DNA from: Forficula auricularia
Lineage: Eukaryota; Arthropoda; Insecta; Dermaptera; Forficulidae
Direction of reading: 5' to 3'
Assembly (NCBI GenBank): GCA_024734495.1
Contig: JALMQS010000085.1
Span: 16,556,334 to 16,620,333 of the forward strand
Length of the DNA: 64,000 bases
How positions within the stretch are numbered: position 1 is the first letter of the stretch; each line of letters starts with the position of its first letter. The notes under the pieces are model-generated. The model made no database searches. It worked only from the letters and a program-made list of their open reading frames with translations, and had not been told where the DNA came from. The translations under genes and the position numbers were made by a program. Shown here in pieces: positions 44,244-56,233 of this stretch.

Positions 44244-45510
44244 AAAATATTTCCTCTCTATTGAGCCATTTCCTTCTATTGTAACAAAAAAATATATCAA
44301 ACAGATACGTCCGTCGCTAAAGAAGTTTCACTTCAAAATTGCCTTGTTCATGTTTTGGGGTCAACTTAATAGCCTACTACTTGAAAAATAAAAATTGCGT
44401 AAACATTTATGAAAATGGATTAATGTTGTTTTTTCATTATTTAAAATGTTGTAGCAAAACTGAATTTCGACAGAAAAGCTTAGATTAATAAGCTAAACTT
44501 TGTCCCTAGTTTCTTGCCCAAACCGTTTTCAAACAAATTATTTTATTTTATTTTCCAATTTATCAAAATTTACGCTTTCAAAATCCTGAATAAGTTTTCA
44601 ATTTTCCTTCAATATATAAACTGTAGATATATAGATATAAAAATCAGAAAAAAAGCAATCAAACGGAAGCCGAGGTCCACACACTTTAGTAAATGTGTGT
44701 TCAGTGGTGAATAATTTAGAAGACGCGTTGCTGCCTACCTTCCGGGCGTTTCCTCAAAAAGTCTCTGCTCCAGCATGAAACTCCATCCAACTCTTGATTA
44801 GTTTTTAATTTAATTAAATATTTTAATTGAAAACTTGAATTAGATAAATTATACTGATCAATCAATTCATTAATTTATGATTCCCGAAAGAATTTTATCT
44901 TCAATTTGAACTAATTAATTAAATATATGAATTAATTGAATGAGCATGCGCGTGCGCAACCGCTCGATATAGGCTAGAAGGAGTACAGCAATCTTTTGAT
45001 GATTCTAAATCGGAACACTGGAAGTTGACATTTATATGAAAGATTTTTCGTTTTTTTTTTTATTTTCTCAAAAATGGCTTAAACGATTTTTTTAAATTAG
45101 TGTACTTATCAACTGTCATAAGTTGTTATAGTCGTGTACAAATTTTAATCCGATTGAAATAAAGGAAGAGGTGTAAATTAGGAGTATCTCAAAATAAATA
45201 TTTTAATCGTTCATATCTCATCTAGGTCAAGTCGCAGAGCTATGGAATTTGAAATTTAAGCTATCTACAGTCTAGAAAAAGTTACCTAAAGATTTTGGCT
45301 AAAATCAAAGAACTGGAATAACATATTTTTTTGAAGATTTTTGGTAATTTTGAAATTTCGTTATTTTTCTGGTTTTTCAAAACCGTTTGGGGAAACCCAA
45401 ATTGAAGTAATTTGAATGAAGAAAATTTATTTCAAATAAGGGAGAAACTAATATGAAAGTCGAGTGGTGCCCACATATTATTAAAGTAGATCGTTTTAGA
45501 CTTAGAATTA
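44244..45510. other. AT-rich stretch without recognised feature
   Basis: The only compositional mark is GCATGCGCGTGCGCAACCG near 44943. The 66-codon ORF at 44514-44714 has no domain. Confidence 0.45.
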
Positions 45511-46128
45511 AGTACCTGGAACACCGAGCGATGCTCGGTAATTTTTTGATTCAATTAAAAGCGATATATTAATATTATTTTGAATTTTAAATTCAAGCAA
45601 AAAGGTCGATTTTTAATCGCAGCTAAAATAAAATAAAATTTAATTTATATTTTCCAACGTTTACACTTGCTAAGGCCATAATCAAAACCTATCATTGGCC
45701 ACAAAATTTCGATTGTAATTGCAATTAAAAATTATATTAATATAAACGAAGGGTCTTTCGTTGACCCTTTTAAATCCCGAAGAAGGAGGTACGATCCTTT
45801 AATTAAATAAAATTGGCAAATTCTATTATACATTAATATTTATAATGATCTATTAGTGGAATTTAAAATAAAAAAAAACAATTAATTTTATTAAAAGATA
45901 ATTGAAAAAAATGTAATTATAAATTTTTATTCAAACATCCACTTGTGAATAATTATTTGAAATAACAAAAACCCATCAAAAACAACTTAGCCGAAGATGA
46001 GACCTTGACAGATCGAATTGTCAACACAAATACTCTCCAACCCGTGAATTTCATCCAAATCGTTAGAGCCGTTTTCGAGAAACCTAGGTCTATATATATA
46101 CAAGAATTGCTCGTTTAATATAATAAGA
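45511..46128 (-). mobile_element. Helitron-like H1, short full-length copy, minus strand
   Basis: The 3' end is at 45511 (AGTACCTGGAACACCGAGC, perfect hairpin) and the 5' end at 46127-46128 (complement of TCTTATTATATTAAACGAGC). It lacks the solo LTR seen in 12410-13644 and so serves as the empty-site control. Confidence 0.82.
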
Positions 46129-46867
46129 TGTTATGGTACAATTTGATGTATAAAATTCCTATGATTTGACAAAATTAATATCTCCAAAATTTCCTTCACT
46201 CTTTATCCGAACCCATAAACAAATGTCTCATTTCTTATATTTTATATTATATATTTATTTATATATTAGCAAACATGAGCAATCCATGGTAATATAATAT
46301 CGCTAAAAGAGTTTCTCTTAACCAAAACATAAATTCTTATTTAAGTAAATTTATTGTCATGATATATAATATTTCGAACTGTGTGTGCTAATATAATTTA
46401 AATAATATTCCCTCTTGCACGTTCACATTAGAAATATTTGAAAATAACAAAAAAGAGCTTTATTTTATTGGCTATAAATATTGCACATCTAAGATGTTTA
46501 TGAAATACCATGCTCTCGAAATATATGTTTTCCTTGTAAGTGATAAAATGGGTGTTATAAACGTTGAAAGATATTATTATGAATGTTAACAGCATTAATA
46601 GCAATTTATAGTTTTTATACTTTTACTAACTTACTTTTGAATTTTAATAGATGATGAGAATCAAGTGGGTAGTATAGTCGTATTTTAAGATAGAACGTAA
46701 TCTGTTATAAATAATTTAGATACAAGATCACAATTAAAATTGTAATTAGTATCTTGTAACCTGATATAAGTACCTACATTAAAGTAACTAGCATCTTGTA
46801 TTTTGTTATATTTTTCGTAATTGGGATAAGTTAAAAATTATTTATTAATTAGAAATAGAAAAAATTG
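46129..46867. other. AT-rich stretch without recognised feature
   Basis: A short imperfect inverted pair (GATACAAGAT...TAGTATCTTGTA) lies at 46718-46760. Nothing else supported. Confidence 0.45.
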
Positions 46868-46924
46868 GCACGTTCTGATGTGGCTATCGACTTGACTTTA
46901 CCATACACCCTGGGCCCTCTCTTA
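46868..46924 (+). mobile_element. R2 repeat, left part split by a Helitron
   Basis: CACGTTCTGATGTGGC and CTTTACCATACACCCTGG mark the R2 left end. The sequence is interrupted at 46924 and resumes at 48525. Confidence 0.8.
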
Positions 46925-47334
46925 TCTATATAATAAAAATGAATTTCTTTTTCTTTGTAAGCGCGGATCTCTCAAATGCCCGGACCGATTTGGCTAATTT
47001 TTTTTTAAATGTTCGTAATAGTCCAATTCAGGTTAATATGTAAAAAAAAATTGGAAAAGTTGCCCGAAAAATTGGAAAATTCACGAAATACTAAAACAAA
47101 ATCTGTTTAGCCAACCTAGCTTGCCAAACAATAAAAGAACTAAACTAGCAAACTAACCATATGTTGGCAGCCCTATCTGTCACATTTTTGAGATGTCATT
47201 TATTCTTAATAGCATAGATAAAAGAGATCTAACCACATTATCGTTGAAGAAGAATTTAATAATGCAACAAAGATTTAAAAAACTATCTATTTTTTAAAGT
47301 ACATTTAAAAACAAAAATTAAAAAAATAAACTGC

Positions 47335-47562
47335 AACGGATCGTTGCTAAACTTTATCCAATGTACTATCTTATTCTAAAATAAAGTACTTTAAAATATA
47401 ATTTTACAAAAAACTATATATGACCTTTTTTGTGGTCCTCAAGGTACTTAATTACAATGAATTTTAAATCCCACAAATATTAATTTGACAATTTAATTGA
47501 TGAACTCAAAAATTGTTATTTAATTAAATAAACTGCAACGGATCGTTGCTAAACTTTATCCA
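47335..47562 (+). repeat. About 190-bp direct repeat pair in the Helitron
   Basis: AACTGCAACGGATCGTTGCT and the following AAACTTTATCCAA occur at 47331 and 47529, with an AT-rich spacer between. Confidence 0.7.
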
Positions 47563-47639
47563 AATTCATTTGAAATATTAATATGTTTATTCCTTTATTA
47601 TTAATCAGATATCACTTGCAATTTGCAGTTCATGTTGAC

Positions 47640-47901
47640 CATGCGCGGATCCAGGGGAGGGGGGCGATGGGGCGACCGCCCCCCCAAAGCATTGGAGATC
47701 AACATTTTTTATATGTTTATTTAATTTTTTTTATATAACATTAAATTTTAAAATTGAAAGTTCTATGTGGGGGGGGCGGCGCCTCTGCCCCCCCCCCCCC
47801 CGCTTGGACAATTCGACCTCGACACACTTCCGAGATCAAAAGTAGATCTTATATACCGGCAACCGCCCCCTCCCCCAATCAGAGGTCTGGATCCGCGCCT
47901 G
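47640..47901. mobile_element. hAT MITE nested in the Helitron
   Basis: The ends CATGCGCGGATCCAG and CTGGATCCGCGCCTG are inverted. ATGTTGAC at 47632-47639 is repeated exactly at 47902-47909. The C-rich and G-rich interior explains the 73-codon ORF at 47754, which is not a gene. Confidence 0.9.
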
Positions 47902-47909
47902 ATGTTGAC

Positions 47910-48260
47910 TTTATTTCAAAAATAATGATCGATTCTCATTTAACAGTCGAGGTTTTTATTGGTAGCCATTGGTGAAGACATGGAAGAATCGACTTAAAAT
48001 CAAAAATAGCAATCGATTCTTATCTAATACTTGAGGAATAATAATTCTACATTAGATTTTTGACCCTTCGATTATTATTGGTAACCATTGCTGAAGACAT
48101 GGAGGAATCGACTTAAAATCAAAAATAACGATCGATTCTTATCTAATACTAGAGGAATAACCTTATTGCATTCCATTTTTGATGTTTTGACTATTAATGG
48201 CAAGCTCTACTGAAAACGTGGAAGAATCGACTTAAAATCAATAAGTCTAAATTCTTTTAT
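47910..48260 (+). repeat. 120-bp tandem repeat module, about three units
   Basis: GAAGACATGGAGGAATCGAC and ATCGATTCTTATCTAATAC recur with a period of about 120 bp. Diverged copies are in 1225-1330, 4745-4930, 7840-8060 and 9600-9835. Confidence 0.8.
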
Positions 48261-48524
48261 GATAAACAACTCAAGCTTGAGAATAAGAGAATTTTTTATA
48301 AATAGAGATTTTTAATACATTTTAAATATTTGTTTCATCTTATTTGTTATGAGTGTATATTACAGTTAAATGGAATCTCAAATTATATCTATTTAAGACT
48401 TTATAATAAAACAATTATATTTATTCTCTGTTACTAATAAAACATCAATAAAAGAGCTAAGTGGGGGTCCAGGGGCGAAGCCCCTGGCTAGCAACGGCCC
48501 GCCGAAGGCGGGCCTTGAAGCTAG

Positions 48525-49390
48525 TACTTAATAAAATTATTTATAATCATGTATGGGGGTTAGATTTTGCATTTTTAGACTATTGGGGGCTCGCAGATTA
48601 TGTATATAAAATTTGGTTGAATTTGGTACAAGTGGCTAGTTTTCATTATTTTACCCCTGCCCCCATTTTGGGCGGTTAGTTTTTGCATTTTTAGAATTCT
48701 GGGACCTACTGTTTATGTATACAAAATTTAGTTGAATTTGGTACAAGGGCCTAGATTTTCATTTTTTGACCCTACAACCACCCTCTCTCCCCATTTTGAG
48801 GCGTTTAGTTTTTGAATTTTTATCCATAGTAGCACAATGTTTCAAAATTCTCGAAATCTATATAGGCGCCATGTAGTTACTATATTGTTTGAAACATTGT
48901 GCTACTAGGGATACTTCTGGGGGACTCACTTATTAAGCATAGGTACAAAATTTGGTTGAGTTTGGTACAAGGGCCAAAATTTTCTTTTTCTCTTTCATTT
49001 TATAGTATATTTCATTTTTCTTGTTTTTTTAGTTTGAAAATATTATAATTTAATTTTTTAAGCCCCCCCACTTAATTTTTGGGCCGATATGCACCAAAAT
49101 CTAATCAGCTCTTGATCTCAATGCACCAAACTACATGTGAAATTGGTTTTGATATTCCCACTAGTTTATGAGCTAGCTCCTCGACAAAAATTTGGTAACC
49201 CACAGACTAACAGAATAACATACATTTTGCCAAGACAGTTATTATCTCGAAAAATATAATTTTTTCGATGTTCACTTATTAGGACTTTTTTGTAGACCGA
49301 AATGCCATGGTTTGCCCCAATTTTTTTAATCAAAATAGTTTCAGCTCTTTTGAGATATTTCGAATAAACGAAGCAAAAAAACAAAACAAA
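48525..49390 (+). mobile_element. R2 repeat, right part after the Helitron
   Basis: It resumes the R2 sequence (ATTTATAATCATGTATGGGG, GGTTAGTTTTTGCATTTTTA twice, CACCAAAATCTAATCAGCTC). It fades near 49390 without the terminal CTTGACCATA. A GTAGCA MITE sits at 48839-48905. Confidence 0.75.
48839..48905. mobile_element. Short foldback MITE, GTAGCA ends, copy 2
   Basis: GTAGCACAATGTTTCAAA and TTTGAAACATTGTGCTAC are perfect inverted 18-mers. Absent from the other R2 copies at this position, so it is an insertion. Confidence 0.8.
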
Positions 49391-49570
49391 CAAAAGGTAA
49401 AGTAAAAATTACTACTTACTAATATAAATTATTCTTTAATATTAATACAGTTTTTCTGGATAGTCCAAATAAACATCTAATTTTTCCTAGATGATTGCTT
49501 TCATACAATGTTGAAAATGAGATGTTTCTATTGACTAATTACAAACACGCAAAGGACTTTTACTACTCAA

Positions 49571-50285
49571 GGTAGTTGTTTCGCGACAATACTAGCAAAA
49601 AGTTAATGCTAGAGTATATAGAACAGACAATAAGGATTCATAGTTCATAAGCCCAAAACTTTTTGCTGTTTATGTACCAATTCTAGTCAATCCCGTGCTC
49701 GTTTGACAAATTTGTAAGACGAACATTGTAAGAGATTGAATATTTTTATATTAAAATGACAGATAAAATACATTTTAAATTTCTATAACAAATCGTTTTG
49801 TTATTTTTTAACCAATGTAATCTACGCCTACGTTACACCTTATGAAAATTATAATTTTGAAAAAATCTACCGCATGCATCTTTCGCTGGTTAAATAAATG
49901 CGCTGTTGCCAAATTGTTTTTAGTCTAAATTTTTTTTATACATTTTTCATTATTTATTCCTTATTATCTCAGAAACTGTGTTGTAACTATGAATCAAAAT
50001 TGTCTTAAAATATGTATTGGTTATTGTTTAATGTGGCGTTAGTATTTTATAAAAATGGTAAGAAGGGTTTATTAATTATAATTAAATATGTATGTAAATT
50101 TTCCGATATCCCGTATAGTGCAATGTTAAAGAGCCTGAAAAACTCGATTTTTGAAATTTAATATCTCAAGAACTGTATTGTTCATAAATTTCGTTTTGCC
50201 ACCAATCGATGCACAAGTATTTAAATAATAATCCGTATAAATTTCAAAAAAATCCTAAGAAAACGCATTTGGCGGAACAACTACC
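49571..50285. mobile_element. TTAA-target element, copy 1
   Basis: The ends GGTAGTTGTTTCGCG and GCGGAACAACTACC are inverted. TTAA follows and TCAA (one change) precedes. TTAA duplications are made by piggyBac and Kolobok transposases; the ends do not decide which. Non-coding, 715 bp. Confidence 0.8.
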
Positions 50286-50896
50286 TTAAGATGGTCAACC
50301 CAGTATTAACTAAAACTTTATACTCAACTAAAAATAATAAATAATAGTAAATTAATAAATTATTATTTTATTTGTGTCTAGCAAAAGTCGAAATTTCAAG
50401 AATATTATATATTTTTTGACTCCAGTATTTATATATTTAAAAATATATAATTTTTCAGATTAAAAACTGAATATGTTTACCTTTTTTGCCCGAATGTTTT
50501 TCATTTCATTACGCCCTAATAAATATCCCTTTACTTCATTAGAAATATTATTAAAAATATCTAATATACAGTGAAACCTTAATATAACTATTTCCTCGAA
50601 TTTAACAAATTCTTTGAAACCCCCTAAAATTGCCCGTAAGAGTTAATGCAAAATATATCCCTACATTTAGGGAATACCTTTTGTTAAAAATCTCTTTATA
50701 ACAAATTTTCAATCATTGCAGAACATAAATACATTGAAAAAACAATTTCTTTATAGTAAATATATTGAACGAGTTGAGCATTTTTAATGACCTTATTTCA
50801 ATGACCATATTTTATGAATAATCAAGATATATCAAAATCATTCCAAATATGACCAAATTTTTAGATATTTAATCAAAATATATTATATACTTGAGT
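50286..50896. other. AT-rich stretch without recognised feature
   Basis: No gene or boundary supported. Confidence 0.5.
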
Positions 50897-51052
50897 TGAG
50901 GGGTGAACCGCGATTGGAATTAGGTGTACACCGTCTTTGGAATTATTTGGAATTACTTTGGAATTCATTAGATAATCTATTGTCTTCTACTTGGAAACGA
51001 AAGTGGAAGTGGAAGTAGGTGTACACGATTTTAGGTCGCAGTTCACCCCTCG
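50897..51052 (+). mobile_element. M8 MITE, best copy, 8-bp duplication
   Basis: ACTTGAGT at 50889-50896 is repeated at 51053-51060. The ends TGAGGGGTGAACCGCGA and GTTCACCCCTCG are inverted. Interior: AGGTGTACACC near both ends and AAGTGGAAGTGGAAGTAGG. An 8-bp duplication suggests hAT or P-like mobilisation. Confidence 0.9.
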
Positions 51053-52186
51053 ACTTGAGTGATCAATTTTATTATATTAGAAATCTCTTAATATTAAATG
51101 AATGTCTTGTTTACTTCTTGTGAAACCTCTTAATTATATCTAAACGAATGTTTTTTTTATCATAAAACGTCTTAGATTTTTTGCAAATAGTGATATCTTA
51201 ATAATTAAGATATTTAAAAAAATTAACAAAAATTTTGTTTACATTATTAATTGTTTTTTTTTAATTTTAAATCCCACTATAAGATTAGAAGAAATATTAA
51301 TATATATTAAAAATTAGATTACCTCGTAACTTAAATCAAATATAATCATTCATATTTTGATCTAATTAATTCAACCAAATGATTAATTAAAATAAATATT
51401 TATATAATTCATTTGATTGAATATAGATTCTACAACAAATGAATATCCTCATCTTCTAGTCAAAAATACATACCTATATTTATTATAAATAAAAAACATT
51501 CACGTTTATATCATTTATTGTCGTATCTATTTAAATATCCAACTATTAAATTTAACTATTCCACTATTTTACACAAATCGCAATATTTTCATAATTTACT
51601 TATTGGTGCTTGATTCAAATAGCGACATCTTAATTATTAATATATCTAGAGTTGCTCCAAAAATATGAGAATACTTAAAATACGTATATCATTTATTCGT
51701 ATTGAACAGAGATCAATTTCGCCATAATTAACTTCACCATCTATTCATATCAAACATAATTTCTTAACTATAAATATCTCGTTTTTTCAGTGTAGAAAGT
51801 ATAATTTACCTCTGTATAACGATTTTTGTCAACATATAACATTTATATAACGTATCCTACCAATTCATCTAACAATAATTAATGTCTTACCTTGTTAAAA
51901 TGAATCTTAGACCAATCTAACCTCTATATAACAAAACTCGTAACAAATTACTTGTAATAACGAATATTTTCTAATCCCCTTAAGCTTTGTTATTTCGAAG
52001 TTTCACTAAATATGAATTTATTAATTTTAAAATTATATTCAAAATTTTCTTTGAAAATCTCATCACTCATTTTTCTCCATGATTGCAAACAAAACCTAAT
52101 AATATCTGAAAAATCACCCCTGAGTGTTTTGTTAGTTTTCTCATCACATTTTTCACAGTTTTTCCTTTGAAATGACTGGCGTATTT
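51053..52186. other. Very AT-rich stretch without recognised feature
   Basis: No supported ORF, repeat boundary or RNA gene. Confidence 0.5.
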
Positions 52187-52500
52187 TCACCTCGAGGATC
52201 GAGTCCCTTTATCCATTTGAATGAACCTGACTCCGGAGGGGCGGGTGAGACGGGGGTGGGATTTGGGGGACAAACGGGATGATTCACGCTTGATCACGCA
52301 AAAGACCATCTCATCTAAAATACTCTCTCGGAAATATATTCGCGTCGTTTGCCAGCAGGCATCCAAGTCACTCAACATACATAACATAGTTGATCCCCCC
52401 TGCAACCCACCCAGCCACCTGGGTAAGGAGACTCCTCATTAAACCCTCCAAAGCTTCATTGTATCTCAAATAAAGTCAGCACCTGCTTGTTATGTCCCAT
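52187..52500. other. GC-rich block, possibly single-copy
   Basis: Sharp rise in GC against a very AT-rich flank. Both strands are open for about 72 codons across 52187-52442, which mainly reflects composition. No known domain, no LTR ends, no counterpart in the window. Confidence 0.35.
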
Positions 52501-52553
52501 TAAGAAATCGTTTCAATTTCTACTTTTTACCACTATCTCAATACGGGCGCAAG

Positions 52554-52709
52554 CGAGGGTGAACCGCGACCTAAAAGCGTAGTACACCTACTTCCACTTC
52601 CACTTTCATTTCCAAGTAGAGGACAAAAGATTATCTAATGAATTCCAAAGTAATTCCAAATAATTCCAAAGACGGTGTACACCTAGTTCCAATCACGGTT
52701 CACCCTTCT
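52554..52709 (-). mobile_element. M8 MITE, inverted copy
   Basis: CGAGGGTGAACCGCGAC at the left and CGGTTCACCCTTCT at the right; the interior is the reverse complement of 50897-51052 with few changes. Confidence 0.85.
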
Positions 52710-52815
52710 GTAACTTATATTTGAGTAATTGTCAAAGTATCAAAAAACATTATTTAGATACAAGATTCGAATTGTATTAACTTTCGCTAACTTGCAGATT
52801 CACTAAGTTCAAATT

Positions 52816-53520
52816 TTATTATATTAAACGAGCAATTCTTGTATATATATTGATCCGATTTCTCGAAAACCGTTCTAACAATTTGGATGAAATTCACGGG
52901 TTGAAAATTCGATCTGTCACGGTCTCATCTTCGGCTAAGTTGTTTTTGATGGGTTTTTTGTTAATTGAAATAATTATTCACAGGTGGTTGTCTCGATAAA
53001 AATGTTTATTTACATTTTTATTCAATTTCCTTTTAATAAACAATTGGTTTTTAATTTTATATCCCACAATAACATCATTATAATTATTATTATATATTAA
53101 AAGTTTGGAAATTTAATTGATTGATTGGAGGGAATAATGGAATTGAAATAATTATCGGAAAAGAGGTTTTTTTATTTAATTAGTTTTTTCCTCTTATTAA
53201 AAACAAGGACTAAAAGATGATCAATGACATTTGAAGGTGGAGAAGTAATCTCCGGAGTCGAAGCTCAAAAACAATATATATGCATAAATTCATGTAAAAT
53301 AAATGGTTTAATAAAATTTATAAAAAAATAAAAAAATAAAAATTGATAGACGGGGATATGGGAGGATGCAGTGAATAGGGAATTAGGGATGGCAATAATT
53401 ATCGATAAAAGAGGTTTTTTTTTATTTAATTAGTTTTTTCCTCTTATTAAAAACAAGGACTAAAAATTCACAAGTGGTTATCTTGATAAAAATGTATAAT
53501 TACATTTTTATTCAATTTCC
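52816..53520 (+). mobile_element. Helitron-like H1, 5' part only
   Basis: TTATTATATTAAACGAGCAA near 52817 starts a good H1 5' half (GATGAAATTCACGGGTTG, CGATCTGTCACGGTCTCATC). The TC start is degraded. An internal block (GAGGTTTTTTTATTTAATTA...) is repeated at 53165 and 53412. The 3' hairpin is missing; a TTAA element begins at 53527. Confidence 0.75.
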
Positions 53521-53526
53521 TTTTAA

Positions 53527-55381
53527 GGTAGTTGTTTCACTATATGGGTTTTTTTAGGATTTTTTGAAATCTAGAGAGATTATTATTTAAATATTTCTAC
53601 ATCGATTGGTGGCAAAAAGAAATTTTTAAACAATATAGTTCCGGAGATATTAAAATCCAAAAATAGAGTTTTCAGACACATACATTCCACTATACGGATA
53701 TTGGAAAGTTTACATACATATTTAATTATAATCAAGAAACTCTTCTTACCATTGATATAAAAAACTAAACCAACATTAAACAATAACTACTAGTACATTT
53801 TTTAAGAATATTTTAATTCATAATTACAACACAGTTTCTGAAATAATAAATAAGAATAAATAATGAAAAATTTACATTAAATCAACCTGGCAACAACGCA
53901 TTTATTTAACTTAAAAAGTGGGTTAACTTTGATACTTTTTTTGACGTAATTTCGCTTCAGCCATTGTCGCAACAGCTTTCAATCGCTTATTAAGAACATT
54001 TTGTTATATATTTATCCCGCTCTTGTGTGTGTGTGTGTAATAACACAAGATCACTTTGCAGCTAGTTAGTAAAATAAAGAAGAACTAAAATAAACGTGTA
54101 GATTTTGATTTATTTACTTTTTCAAAAATTCAAATAAAAAATTAATATATTATTGTAAACCAAATAAATGATTGACAAAACAATTAATATATATATGTAA
54201 AATATCTTCATATTTAACCGCGCAAGACTTTAGGCCTATCAAGTTGGTCCCACTGCTTTCCATGTCAAATATAAAAACTGATTAAAAAGGTTATAATAGC
54301 TGACGGCTTGAAAACTAGTTTTTAATATTAAAGTGTAAAATTTGTTTTAAAATATAAAAAGATTGAATACCAGAAAACAAACTATAAAAACCAATTTGTT
54401 TTTAGGTAATTATATTATGTTTGTTTTTTATTATATTAAATATAATCTCTGTATATAGAAAACTAATATCAAAGCTGTAAATAATTTTTAAAATAAATAA
54501 TTTGTTTTTAGGAATACATTGGCTTATAGTCATTTATTATTCAACCCGAATTAACTACAGTATATATATTAAGATATTTGTAAAGAACAGCTATTGGGAT
54601 ATGAAATTTTGAATTCAATGAATTATAAAAAGGAAATTTAGAAAAATGTATTTATAAATTTTTTTCGAGGGCCAAGATTCCTCATTTTTTGAGCCCCTCT
54701 ATTGTATCTACGTTGATGATACTATGTCAGAAATTTTTCCTCAAGTGCCAACAACAACTGTGCAAAATTTCAACTCAATAGAATAAAAGACGAACAGACA
54801 GACACACATGAATGTTTATATAGTATAAGAAGAAGAAGAAAATTTGAACAAAAAACACAGCTACAAGATCTCCAAAAAATTGCTTATGATGAATAATTTA
54901 AGATGCGCAAAACTAAACAAACATTAAACAATAACTAATACATTTTTTAAGAAAATTTAAATTCATAGTTACAACACAGTTTCTGAGATAACAATTAATA
55001 AATAATGAAAAATGTATCATGAAAATTTTCACTAAAAACAAGCTGGCAACAACGCATTTATTTAAACTAAAAAGTGGGTTAGCTTTAGTACTTTTTTTGA
55101 GGTATTTTCGCCTCAGCCATTGTCGCAACAGCTTGTAATCGTTTATTAAGAACTGTTTGTTTAATAAATCTTCATTTGTAAAGTACTTGATCTGAAATTT
55201 CTATGATAAAATATATACAAGCTCGGACAGTGTGTTCCCAGATTTGTCAAATGAGAACGGGATTGGCTAGTAGTGGTACATAAACAGCAAAAGTTTCGGG
55301 CTTATGAATTATTAATCCTTATTGTCTGTTCTATATACTCTAGCATTAACTTTTTGCTAGTATTGTCCCGAAACAACTACC
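53527..55381. mobile_element. TTAA-target element, copy 2, with internal duplication
   Basis: The ends GGTAGTTGTTTCAC and CCCGAAACAACTACC are inverted, flanked by perfect TTAA (53523-53526 and 55382-55385). The left 370 bp and right 160 bp are the inverted equivalents of copy 1. About 250 bp (53755-54010) is repeated at 54900-55165, so this copy looks like a partial dimer around an 890-bp unrelated middle. Confidence 0.85.
53755..55165 (+). repeat. Direct repeat pair inside TTAA element copy 2
   Basis: ACATTAAACAATAACTA...GGCAACAACGCATTTATTTA...CAGCCATTGTCGCAACAGCT occurs at 53771-53990 and 54922-55140 with about 10 percent difference by eye. Confidence 0.85.
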
Positions 55382-55646
55382 TTAATTTATATCAACAACT
55401 TAATCATCGTGGTTTATAATATCATCTAATCCTATAGCAAAAATATCACAATCGATAGTGGGCCCATGCTCTCAAATGATTACAATAATTATGTTCCTTA
55501 AATAAATCTTGATCTGAAATGTTGCATGGAAAATTAGATATTTTTAAATTGAAAGTTTTTGCCGAGAGTAGCAGAATTTTTATATATTGAAGGAGACAAT
55601 AAAGAGTGTGTCTTCTGCTGGAATTATAAATTTTACTTATTTATAA

Positions 55647-55687
55647 CGAGACAATAGTTTCGAGGGCTTTGCCTTCTTCATCAGTCT
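55647..55687 (-). ncRNA. Hammerhead-like motif (family i, left arm)
   Basis: Minus strand: AGA, CTGATGA, extra A, GAAGGC-AAA-GCCCTC (one mismatch), GAAA, ACTATTGT, C, TCG. Core complete; stem III no longer a perfect palindrome. Confidence 0.5.
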
Positions 55688-55753
55688 ATTACAATGTATT
55701 CACAGGAATTGATTTACGAATTCATAAATCAATTCCTGTGAATACATTGTAAT

Positions 55754-55794
55754 AGACTGATGAAGAAGGCAAAGCCTCTGAAACTATAGTCTCG
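55754..55794 (+). ncRNA. Hammerhead-like motif (family i, right arm)
   Basis: AGA, CTGATGA, extra A, GAAGGC-AAA-GCCTCT (one mismatch and one wobble), GAAA, ACTATAGT palindrome, C, TC. Core complete, stem I only 2 good pairs. Confidence 0.5.
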
Positions 55795-56233
55795 TTATAA
55801 ATAAATAAAATTTATAATTCCAGCAGAAGACACACTCTTTTAGTGTCTCCTTCAATTAGATATTTTATTGAAAAAGAAATTGTTTAAACTATAGGCGTAT
55901 TGATAGGAATTTTCCAGACATTTCCTTTGGATTGATTGAACACCCTAATAGACGTTGTATTATAGACAAGCTTTAGCCCGTGCCTGCATCAATATAATAG
56001 TTTCAGAATTGCCATTTTTTGCATTTTCATACTTGCAAAAGCCAGAGCATTATTATACTGTCTTATGTTTTCTTTAAAGTTTTTTCAATCTGCAGTATTT
56101 TTCAATAGTTTTTAAGGAATTTGGTGTTGGTACTTGGTGAAACATTTTTTAAAATTATTGGATAAAAATACTTGGTAGGTTTCACATTAAGATATAAAAA
56201 AATAAAACGAATTTATTTTTGGAGAATCTTTAA

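Larger units (their letters stand above)
46925..48524 (+). mobile_element. Helitron with canonical ends, nested in R2
   Basis: It starts TCTATATAATAAAAATG with A before it and ends CTAG (48521-48524) with T after it. A GC hairpin GGCCCGCC-GAA-GGCGGGCC lies just inside the 3' end, preceded by a second hairpin (CCAGGGGC-GAA-GCCCCTGG). The early CCCGGACCGATTTGGCTAAT block is typical of insect Helitrons. It holds a hAT MITE and 120-bp tandem repeats. No Rep/helicase ORF. Confidence 0.92.
55558..55857. repeat. Palindrome with paired hammerhead-like motifs (family i)
   Basis: TTGAAGGAGACAATAAAGAG at the left and its complement at the right; arms of about 140 bp meet at GAATTC. TTTTTGCCGAGAGTAGCAGA precedes, as at 16838. 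Confidence 0.9.

Noticed and set aside
47754..47975. 73-codon plus ORF
   Set aside because: It spans the hAT MITE and its target duplication; composition and a C homopolymer explain it.
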